Source: Verrucomicrobiota bacterium (GTDB lineage Bacteria; Verrucomicrobiota; Verrucomicrobiia; Limisphaerales; UBA1100). Taken from it: a stretch of DNA of 24,024 nt. Shown in pieces: positions 16,149 to 22,887 of this stretch. Each line of letters opens with the position of its first letter. The stretch's first letter is position 1. The notes beneath the pieces were generated by a model. The model was not told the DNA's origin, ran no database searches, and saw only the letters and a program-made list of their open reading frames with translations. The stretch is taken from NCBI GenBank assembly GCA_028872645.1, contig JAPKDK010000013.1, positions 1 through 24,024 on the forward strand, given 5' to 3'. Made by a program: the position numbers and the translations under genes.

Positions 16149-16847
16149 CTATGGCGCAGTTAGGGATTGCCCATTATGCTGTGCTCTCAAGCCCAATAAA
16201 AACGGAATTGCCGTCTCTGCCCATTCTGTTGGTGAAGGGAAATCCGCCGCCGATGGCCCGAAACAACTGCGCAACATTTGCGTATTGATAATGCCCGGAT
16301 TAAACGGCACCGCCGCCATACCCTCCGGCAACTCCTGCGCCAACGATTGTGTGAGCCCTTCGATCGCCCACTTGGTAGCGCAGTACGGCGCAACTTCCGG
16401 CGAGGCCGAGCGCCCCCAACCGGAACTGAAATTAACAATCACCCCGCTTTGTTCGCGCGCCATCGCTGGAAGAAAATGACGGATCACATTCGTCACACCT
16501 TTGATGTTTGTGTCGATGATCACATCAAATTCCGCTGCCGACACATCCCAAAGAAAATTGCTTTTATTGATTACTGCCGCATTGTTAAGCAATAAATCCG
16601 GCGCACCGTATTCCTGAATAACGGCGGACGCCCAATCACGCACGGCATCGTCATCCCTCACGTCCACCACCGAAAAGGAATGTGAATGGCCCAACGTCTT
16701 TTCGAGTTCGGTAATTTCATTTTCCGAGCGACTACAGCCCACCACTCGATGTCCCTCCGCCGCAAAACCTTCAGCCAACGCACGGCCCAATCCGCGCGCC
16801 ACCCCAGTGATCACTACCACTTTCCCCGTTGCATTGCCGCGCGCCAT
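16149..16847 (-). CDS. Short-chain dehydrogenase/reductase (SDR)
   Basis: A classical SDR of 232 residues that probably reduces or oxidises a carbonyl/alcohol with NAD(P). Visible motifs are the cofactor loop TGVARGLG (14-21), Asp in VDVRDDD, NNAAV (89-93, usually NNAG), catalytic Ser141/Ser142 in VNFSSGWG, and Tyr155/Lys159 in PYCATK. CSRSE after the second strand suggests NADP preference, but this is inference. The substrate cannot be predicted. The start ATG 16847 puts the cofactor motif at the usual distance. ATG 16853 adds MI, and ATG 16889 would overlap the divergent promoter region. The gene diverges from the radical SAM gene across a 12-bp inverted repeat and heads a leftward operon with the 88-residue gene. 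Confidence 0.9.
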   Translation of the reverse strand: MARGNATGKVVVITGVARGLGRALAEGFAAEGHRVVGCSRSENEITELEKTLGHSHSFSVVDVRDDDAVRDWASAVIQEYGAPDLLLNNAAVINKSNFLWDVSAAEFDVIIDTNIKGVTNVIRHFLPAMAREQSGVIVNFSSGWGRSASPEVAPYCATKWAIEGLTQSLAQELPEGMAAVPFNPGIINTQMLRSCFGPSAADFPSPTEWAETAIPFLLGLRAQHNGQSLTAP

Positions 16848-16871
16848 AATCATGCGCGGATGATTATGGCG
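16842..16871. repeat. Inverted repeat at the SDR / arsS divergent start region
   Basis: A perfect 12-bp inverted repeat (arms 16842-16853 and 16860-16871, 6-base spacer GCGCGG). Each arm contains CATAAT on one strand and ATGATTATG on the other. A -10-like CATAAT therefore precedes an ATG by nine bases on both strands. It may be an operator or a symmetric divergent promoter. No good -35 box is seen at 17 bases for either direction. Confidence 0.6.
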
Positions 16872-16907
16872 TTTCCATTCCGCGTCCAACCTTTATATTG
16901 GCGCGAC

Positions 16908-17855
16908 GTGAATCGCTTTGAAACAAAACTAGCCGGACACAATTGCACCCTCCAACGCAGGGCACTCATCACGCTGCAGCTCAATGTGGGCCGCAAGTGC
17001 AACCAAGCCTGCCGTCACTGCCACGTGGATGCCGCCCCTTGGCGCACCGAGATGCTCAGCGCCCATACCGCGGCGCGTTTGCAGGATTGGATTACTACTC
17101 ACAAACCCACCGTAGTCGACATCACCGGCGGCGCGCCGGAATTGTCTGAGTATTTTCGGGCCCTCGTCACAACCAGTCGTGCAGTTGGAATCCGGGTCAT
17201 CGACCGCTGCAATCTCACTATTTTTGAGGAAGACGGTTTTGAATTACTACCGAATTTTCTCGCTGAAAACCAAGTGGAGGTGGTCGCTTCGTTACCGTGT
17301 TATCAGCCGGAAAACGTTTCACGCCAACGCGGTAACGGCGTGTTCGAAAAAAGCATCACCGCCCTCCAAACCCTAAACGCCCTCGGCTACGGCACCACCC
17401 TGCCCTTACATTTGGTTTATAACCCCGTCGGCCCCACGCTGCCACCGAACCAAGCCGAACTGCGGGCGGAATACAAAGAAGCGTTACGGCGCGATTTTGG
17501 AATCGAGTTCAACGAACTCTTCACAGTCACCAATCAACCCATCGCGCGCTTTGCGGAAGATTTACGAGCGCACGGAAAATGGGATGAGTACCTCGAGTTG
17601 CTCGCCAACCACTTTAACCCCGCCGCCGTGGATGGCCTCATGTGCCGCGACACATTAAGCGTGGGCTATGAAGGCGAGTTGTACGACTGCGATTTCAACC
17701 AAATGCTCGACCTCCAAATCGCCAACGGCAAACCGCTCCACCTTTGGGACATCACCCCCGTCGATCTTCCCAATCGTCCCATCCTCACCGGCGACCACTG
17801 CCTCGCCTGCACCGCCGCCAGTGGCAGCAGTTGCACCGGGGCGATTGCGGTTTAA
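16908..17855 (+). CDS. arsS: ArsS-type radical SAM / Cys-rich protein
   Basis: The 315-residue protein matches the radical SAM/Cys-rich family whose characterised member ArsS joins dimethylarsenic to the deoxyadenosyl group of SAM in arsenosugar synthesis. The [4Fe-4S] motif is CNQACRHCH (Cys31, Cys35, Cys38), followed by VDAAPWRTEM and DITGGAPEL. The C-terminal Cys-rich part has MCRDTLSVGYEGELYDCDFNQML (Cys246, Cys261) and DHCLACTAASGSSCTGA (Cys298, Cys301, Cys309), both typical of this family. I chose GTG 16908 because MNRFETKLAGHN aligns with family N-termini, and a TATATT box lies eight bases upstream. ATG 16860 or 16866 would add 14-16 residues. No ArsM or arsenosugar glycosyltransferase gene is nearby, so the substrate is uncertain. 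The stop codon overlaps the thiC stop on the other strand. Confidence 0.85.
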   Translation: MNRFETKLAGHNCTLQRRALITLQLNVGRKCNQACRHCHVDAAPWRTEMLSAHTAARLQDWITTHKPTVVDITGGAPELSEYFRALVTTSRAVGIRVIDRCNLTIFEEDGFELLPNFLAENQVEVVASLPCYQPENVSRQRGNGVFEKSITALQTLNALGYGTTLPLHLVYNPVGPTLPPNQAELRAEYKEALRRDFGIEFNELFTVTNQPIARFAEDLRAHGKWDEYLELLANHFNPAAVDGLMCRDTLSVGYEGELYDCDFNQMLDLQIANGKPLHLWDITPVDLPNRPILTGDHCLACTAASGSSCTGAIAV

Positions 17856-19756
17856 GCCTTCGAATAAACTTCGCCGCCTTGTTCGGTAAACTCTTTGGAT
17901 TTCTCATCCATTCCTGCCGTGAGGGCTTCGGAGTCGGTGAGATTGTTCTCGGCGGCGTATTTTCGGATGTCGGCGGTGATGCGCATGCTGCAGAAGTTAG
18001 GGCCGCACATACTGCAAAAGTGAGCGGTCTTGGCGCCGTCGGCGGGGAGGGTTTCGTCGTGGAACTCCAACGCGCGCACGGGGTCAAGGCTGAGGTTAAA
18101 CTGATCTTCCCAACGAAATTCAAAACGCGCTTTGCTCACGGCGTTGTCGCGATACTGCGCGCCGGGGTGCCCCTTGGCGAGGTCGGCGGCGTGGGCGGCG
18201 ATTTTGTATGTGATAACGCCTTCCTTCACGTCATCGCGATTGGGCAAACCAAGGTGTTCCTTGGGCGTCACATAACAAAGCATCGCCGTACCGTACCAAC
18301 CAATCATCGCCGCGCCAATGCCGCTGGTGATGTGATCGTAGCCCGGAGCGATGTCGGTGGTTAACGGTCCGAGCGTGTAAAAGGGCGCGTCGTGGCACCA
18401 CTCAATCTGCTTCTTCATGTTTTCCTCAATCATATGCATCGGAACGTGGCCGGGGCCTTCGTTCATCACTTGCACGCCGTGTTCCCACGCGCGCGTGGTG
18501 AGGTCGCCCTGTATTTTCAGCTCGCCAAACTGCGCCTCGTCATTGGCATCTGCAATGGAGCCGGGACGCAGACCGTCGCCGATTGAGAAGCTCACATCGT
18601 ACGCGGCCATAATTTTGCAGATGTCATCCCAGTGGGTGTAGAGGAAGTTTTCCTGATGATGCGCGAGGCACCACTTGGCCATTATGCTGCCGCCACGGCT
18701 CACGATGCCCGTGGCGCGCTGCGCAGTGAGCGGAATGAATCGCAGCAATACACCGGCATGAATGGTGAAATAATCCACGCCCTGCTCCGCTTGCTCGATG
18801 AGCGTGTCGCGGAAAATTTCCCACGTGAGATCTTCGGCGCGTCCATTTACTTTTTCCAGCGCCTGATAAATCGGCACCGTGCCGATGGGCACTGGGCTGT
18901 TGCGGATAATCCATTCGCGGGTGGCGTGGATGTTTTTACCGGTGGAAAGATCCATCACGTTGTCCGCTCCCCAAAGTGTGGCCCAACGCATTTTGTCGAC
19001 TTCCTCTTCGATGCTGGAAGTCACCGCGCTGTTACCAATGTTGGCGTTGATTTTCACGAGGAATTTTCGGCCAATAATCATTGGCTCATTTTCGGGGTGA
19101 TTGATGTTGGCGGGAATAATGGCGCGCCCGGCGGCCACTTCATCGCGCACAAACTCAGGCGTGATGTAATCGGGAATCTTCGCGCCGAAAGAATTGCCGG
19201 AATGTTGATGCCGCAAATCACTAGGCACCGCACCCTTTGATTCTAAAGCTTGCTCGCGCCCGAGATTTTCGCGAATGGCGATGAACTCCATCTCGGGCGT
19301 CACAATACCCTGCCGCGCGTACCAAAGTTGAGTGACCGGATGATCCTTCGCGCGCAACGGTTTGCGGCGAAGACCAGGGAATTCCCGATGTTGGTTACGT
19401 CCCGTGCCCGGCGACAGATTGGCGTGGCGGGTGGATAAAAACCCGTCATCCTCCGAGCGCGAGGCGCGGCCATCAATTTCCTCCACATCACCGCGCTCTA
19501 AAATCCAATCATGCCGCAACGCGGCCAAACCTTCCTCCACAGAACATTGCGCATCGGGATCGCCCCACGGCCCGCTGGTGTCGTACACCCGCACTGGTTC
19601 GTTGAGTTCCAATTCCCCAGCTAAATTTTGTGTGGGGCTTTGGTTGATTTCGCGCATCGGCACACGCACGCGCTTGCCTTTCACGTAAACGCGATTCGAT
19701 TTAGGAAATGGATTTTGGCTTGCGCCGGATTCGAGGGCAGACTTTGTGGTAACCAT
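17852..19756 (-). CDS. thiC: Phosphomethylpyrimidine synthase ThiC
   Basis: ThiC is the radical SAM enzyme that converts aminoimidazole ribotide to HMP phosphate, the pyrimidine half of thiamine. The 634 residues agree with proteobacterial-type ThiC, including the N-terminal domain (NRVYVKG...VRVPMREI, DTSGPWGDP). Hallmarks are GRKFLVKINANIGNSA, MDLSTGKNIHATREWI, SRGGSIMAKWCLAH, DGLRPGSIADAND, NEGPGHVPMHMIEENM, LGPLTTDIAPGYDHITSGIG, and the C-terminal cluster motif CSMCGPNFC (Cys581, Cys584, Cys589; CX2CX4C). The start is ATG 19756, 26 bases below a TPP riboswitch that should lower expression when thiamine pyrophosphate is plentiful. No other thi genes are in the window. The Fe-S carrier gene lies just upstream. 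The stop shares TTAA with the convergent arsS stop. Confidence 0.98.
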   Translation of the reverse strand: MVTTKSALESGASQNPFPKSNRVYVKGKRVRVPMREINQSPTQNLAGELELNEPVRVYDTSGPWGDPDAQCSVEEGLAALRHDWILERGDVEEIDGRASRSEDDGFLSTRHANLSPGTGRNQHREFPGLRRKPLRAKDHPVTQLWYARQGIVTPEMEFIAIRENLGREQALESKGAVPSDLRHQHSGNSFGAKIPDYITPEFVRDEVAAGRAIIPANINHPENEPMIIGRKFLVKINANIGNSAVTSSIEEEVDKMRWATLWGADNVMDLSTGKNIHATREWIIRNSPVPIGTVPIYQALEKVNGRAEDLTWEIFRDTLIEQAEQGVDYFTIHAGVLLRFIPLTAQRATGIVSRGGSIMAKWCLAHHQENFLYTHWDDICKIMAAYDVSFSIGDGLRPGSIADANDEAQFGELKIQGDLTTRAWEHGVQVMNEGPGHVPMHMIEENMKKQIEWCHDAPFYTLGPLTTDIAPGYDHITSGIGAAMIGWYGTAMLCYVTPKEHLGLPNRDDVKEGVITYKIAAHAADLAKGHPGAQYRDNAVSKARFEFRWEDQFNLSLDPVRALEFHDETLPADGAKTAHFCSMCGPNFCSMRITADIRKYAAENNLTDSEALTAGMDEKSKEFTEQGGEVYSKA

Positions 19757-19782
19757 AATTCAGGCGGGGAAATGGAATACCG

Positions 19783-19867
19783 AATCCTTTGCCGGCATTA
19801 TCCGGCAAGTTCATTGGGTCAACCGCATCGAGCGGAACTCTCAGCCTTCCAGTTGGCTCCCCTGCCC
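19783..19867 (-). promoter_or_regulatory. TPP riboswitch (THI element) upstream of thiC
   Basis: On the minus strand the conserved aptamer blocks occur in order: GGGGAGCC, GGCTGAGA (the pyrimidine-binding T-loop), GACCC..TGAAC, and CCGGATAATGCCGGC, whose GGATAATG core forms the pyrophosphate sensor helix. The aptamer ends about 26 bases before thiC ATG 19756. No terminator hairpin with a U-run lies between, so control of translation initiation is likelier than transcription attenuation. UCCCC at about 19767-19771 could pair with the aptamer's GGGGA as an alternative fold; that is inference. Confidence 0.92.
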
Positions 19868-19893
19868 TTTTTTAGCCGCCCGCAAGCGAAACG

Positions 19894-20238
19894 TCAAACC
19901 TCAAAAGATTTCCCACATCCGCAGCTGACCTTGGCGTTGGGATTGGCAACCTTGAAACCGCTGTCATTGAGGTCATCCGAAAAATTCACCACCGAGCCGC
20001 GCAGGAAATCCGCGCTGATCGCATCCACCACCACCGGCACTCCCTCGCAATCCAGCACACGATCCTCGCCTCGCTGTTCGTCAAACACCAAACCATACTG
20101 CATTCCTGAGCAACCACCCTGCTCCACGTACACGCGCAAGGCCTTACCTGCCGGCTCGGTCTCAGCAGCGATCATTCGCTGCACCTCCGCCACTGCCTCG
20201 GGCGTGAGGGTCACACAATCCTGTGTTTCTTGTTCCAT
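19894..20238 (-). CDS. erpA: A-type iron-sulfur carrier protein (ErpA/IscA/HesB family)
   Basis: A-type carriers hand [Fe-S] clusters from scaffold proteins to target enzymes. The 114-residue protein has the family length and pattern: VTLTPEAVAEVQRM at the N-terminus, GGCSGMQYGL with Cys43, and CGCGKSFEV with Cys106 and Cys108, the three cluster-binding cysteines. DDLNDSGFKVANPNA is the usual segment before the CGCG pair. The exact subtype (ErpA, IscA or SufA) cannot be settled by eye; ErpA is suggested because no isc or suf genes are adjacent. It lies directly upstream of the thiC riboswitch, and ThiC is a [4Fe-4S] enzyme, so a shared supply role is plausible. The start ATG 20238 has a promoter that would make a leaderless mRNA. 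Confidence 0.9.
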   Translation of the reverse strand: MEQETQDCVTLTPEAVAEVQRMIAAETEPAGKALRVYVEQGGCSGMQYGLVFDEQRGEDRVLDCEGVPVVVDAISADFLRGSVVNFSDDLNDSGFKVANPNAKVSCGCGKSFEV

Positions 20239-20244
20239 TCGAAA

Positions 20245-20273
20245 TTGATACGCTAAATCCAGCCGACAATCAA
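20245..20273 (-). promoter_or_regulatory. Predicted promoter of erpA
   Basis: On the minus strand TTGATT (20273-20268), a 17-base spacer and TATCAA (20250-20245) each match four of six consensus bases. They fill the 42-base gap between the TPR gene stop and erpA. The -10 ends six bases before the ATG, which predicts transcription starting on or next to the start codon. Confidence 0.4.
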
Positions 20274-20280
20274 CCCAATA

Positions 20281-22887
20281 TCATTTCTTAAGTGCCAACT
20301 GGTCCATAAATTTTTGTTTACGATCTTCCAAACCTATTTTCATCGCCGGAAAATCTTTGAGCATTAAGTAACACAACTCCAACGCTTCTTTCGGTTTGCC
20401 TAGTTGGCTTAGCAAATCCATCGCCATCAACCCGCTTCGTCCGCGCCAATAGGCATCCTGCACTTCACCCGGTTGCAGATGCCTTCCGTGCACCACAGCC
20501 AATAAATGATCCACCGCCTCGGCCAGTTTTTTTTCACGGCCTACACCGCTCCGCGACTGGCGCTCCAGCGCTTTGGCTAACCCCAAGCGAGATTGGCTTT
20601 TCACCGCCACCGGCAGGGGCCCGGTGATCCCTATCGCCTTTTCATATGCCAACCGCGCGTGTTCCCGGTACCCAGGCTCCTTTGCCGAAGCCAACAGGCA
20701 ACAATCTCCAATTCGCCCCCATGCACGCGCCGCAACGAAATTTGTGGGGTTTGCTTGCACCACATTGTAAAATGAATTGGTTGCATCAGTGAGTTTCTCA
20801 ATCGCATTAGGCAGCGTAACACCAATCTCAAGCATAGTGAGATCGCCCAGCGCAAAATGGGCATCGGATTTCATCCGCGCCGGTGCGTCATTGTCATTGA
20901 TCAATCGGGTGAATTCCTTTCGCGCCTCGCTAAAACCTTGCCTAGCCATCGCAGAGCGACCGGCCATCAAAGTCGCACGCCGCCGCAACGCCATCGGCGC
21001 ATTGGTTTGACTGGAAAGAGATTTGTAGGTTTTTTCCGCTCCCAAGTGATTCGTGCCGGAGTTGAACGCATCGTCTGCCAACCACATGTTCGCCAGATAA
21101 GCCTGTTCGGTTTTTGGATGCACCTTGATCACCGCCTGAAATGCCGCCAACACATTGGTCGATTGACCGCTCATTGATTGCACCCATGCATGATCGAACA
21201 TGACACGCGCGTGCAATGGATGCGTTTTGTTTTTCGCAAGCCACAATTTATATGCCACATTGGCACTGCCCCAATCCGCTTTGGCCACCAGCCCTCGGAA
21301 AGCCTCCAGATCCGCGTCCGGTTGAAGCGGTGAATCAGGAGATTCCTGTCGCAACCGCGCCAATACAAGTTGAGCTTCAGTCCCCTGTCCCGCATCCAAT
21401 CGGGCCTGTGCCATTGTCAGCAATCCTTGATCCGCCAGTGTGGTATTGCGTTGGCGCAATTGTGCCAGAAGCGGATCGACCGCCGCGAAATCGCCGAGTG
21501 CCAATGCGCTGCGCAAAGCGATAAATCCACCGATATCGCGAAGGGGTTTTGGCAGAGCAACCTGCAACGCCACGCGAGCTTGCGCGTGTTCTTTCGCACG
21601 TGAGCAAGCCTGAGCTAGTTGCACTCGCGCCCATGGAGATAATGGCGAATCACCGAGCAATTCAGTTGATTGCCTCCAGGCATCACGAGCAGATTGAAGG
21701 TCGCCTTCCGCAAAAAAACACCATCCTTCGCCCCATTTTGCGCGGCCTTTGATTACCGAAACTGGAGATTTTGTAGCACGGGTAAAACGAGCGCGAGCTC
21801 GAGGCAACGCCTCTTTGTCGCCCCCCCGATGATTCAACCATTCCAGCTCCCCGGCGAGGCAATCGAGAGTACCCGCATAATTGGTGGCCGAACTTAATCT
21901 CCGGAATTCATCCAGCACTCTAATCGTTTCTGTGAATTGATCTCGTTGAAGATGAAGCCGCAACGCGCGCAAAAATCCATCCTGGCGATGCACTTCCGGC
22001 ATTGTCTGCGCCTGCAACCGGATGCACTCCCGTATGGCAGCAGGAATATCGTTGGCAGCCTCATGAATTGCGACTCGGAAACGGTGCACCTGCGCCAGTT
22101 GATTGGTCTGGCCGGATTGGCGCGCCAAATCGGCCAGACGCGAAGTGGTTAGCAAGGCATCTTTTGGATTTCCTGATTGAAATTCAAGTTTGGCAAACAG
22201 AAAAAGCCGCCGCCATTCGCGATACAATTCCATGGTGGCGGGCAGTTCTCTTAATTCTTCCGCAGCAGTTTTCCAGTCCTGTAATTCAAAAAGCGCCTGC
22301 GCCAACAACAATCGACCCTCTTGCGCCCAAGCCGAGTGCGGACGCGCTTTTGCTAATTTTTGGAACACGCCTTCGGTAGGCCGGAGCAATTGCACCACAT
22401 TAGCCCAATCGTTTTTCCGAGCGGAAACCGTGGCCAACGCCACGCTCGCTGCAAGCGCGTGTCTGGAGTCGGGATATTGCCGCAACAATTCCTGCAAGTG
22501 AGCTGCCGCGGCATCAAACTGTTCCAAGTGAATACGGCATTCTGCTTTCCAGTACAGAAACCCATCGGCCAAAACGCCGGCAGCATTTTCGCCACGGGTA
22601 ATTTCCGCCGCCGCTTTATTAAATTCTCCCATTTGATAAAGCGCCTGCGCGTGAAGCAAAACCGCCTGTGCACGATGGGGGGATTCTGCGTGATGCTGCG
22701 CAAACTCCTCCAGCCAACGTGCCGCTGTGGCCCAATGACCCGACTGAAAACTACGCGCCGCAGCCTCAAACGCGAGCTCGGAGGGTATGCTCGGCAAAGT
22801 GGATGCGCCGGGACGGAAACGCACGTCCCCTGTTACCCCCGCAGTTGCGGTTTGCGCTAATGCTAAAATGAAAAATAACCCCCTCAT
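20281..22887 (-). CDS. Exported TPR-repeat protein of unknown function
   Basis: The 868-residue product begins with a signal peptide (MRGLFFILALAQTATAG). Most of the rest is alpha-helical with many degenerate tetratricopeptide-like units, for example HRAQAVLLHAQALYQMGEF (about 76-94), ADGFLYWKAECRIHLEQFDA (about 111-130) and EGRLLLAQALFELQDWKTAA. The pattern of small and large hydrophobics at TPR spacing continues to the C-terminus. Such proteins usually serve as scaffolds at the envelope, as BamD- or CpoB-like proteins do, but no specific partner can be named and no enzyme motif is seen. Its ATG overlaps the uvrA stop by four bases, suggesting co-transcription, though a link to DNA repair is not implied. 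It ends 42 bases before erpA. The number of repeats was not computed. Confidence 0.8.
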   Translation of the reverse strand: MRGLFFILALAQTATAGVTGDVRFRPGASTLPSIPSELAFEAAARSFQSGHWATAARWLEEFAQHHAESPHRAQAVLLHAQALYQMGEFNKAAAEITRGENAAGVLADGFLYWKAECRIHLEQFDAAAAHLQELLRQYPDSRHALAASVALATVSARKNDWANVVQLLRPTEGVFQKLAKARPHSAWAQEGRLLLAQALFELQDWKTAAEELRELPATMELYREWRRLFLFAKLEFQSGNPKDALLTTSRLADLARQSGQTNQLAQVHRFRVAIHEAANDIPAAIRECIRLQAQTMPEVHRQDGFLRALRLHLQRDQFTETIRVLDEFRRLSSATNYAGTLDCLAGELEWLNHRGGDKEALPRARARFTRATKSPVSVIKGRAKWGEGWCFFAEGDLQSARDAWRQSTELLGDSPLSPWARVQLAQACSRAKEHAQARVALQVALPKPLRDIGGFIALRSALALGDFAAVDPLLAQLRQRNTTLADQGLLTMAQARLDAGQGTEAQLVLARLRQESPDSPLQPDADLEAFRGLVAKADWGSANVAYKLWLAKNKTHPLHARVMFDHAWVQSMSGQSTNVLAAFQAVIKVHPKTEQAYLANMWLADDAFNSGTNHLGAEKTYKSLSSQTNAPMALRRRATLMAGRSAMARQGFSEARKEFTRLINDNDAPARMKSDAHFALGDLTMLEIGVTLPNAIEKLTDATNSFYNVVQANPTNFVAARAWGRIGDCCLLASAKEPGYREHARLAYEKAIGITGPLPVAVKSQSRLGLAKALERQSRSGVGREKKLAEAVDHLLAVVHGRHLQPGEVQDAYWRGRSGLMAMDLLSQLGKPKEALELCYLMLKDFPAMKIGLEDRKQKFMDQLALKK

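Noticed and set aside
16889..16889. ATG 16889 as the SDR start
   Set aside because: It would add a charged 14-residue tail before the cofactor strand and cover the divergent promoter region. ATG 16847 gives standard SDR spacing.
16686..16907. Long N-terminal extension of the radical SAM frame
   Set aside because: This stretch is antisense to the SDR catalytic gene and its translation (rich in Arg/His) does not resemble ArsS N-termini. The family alignment fits a start near 16908.
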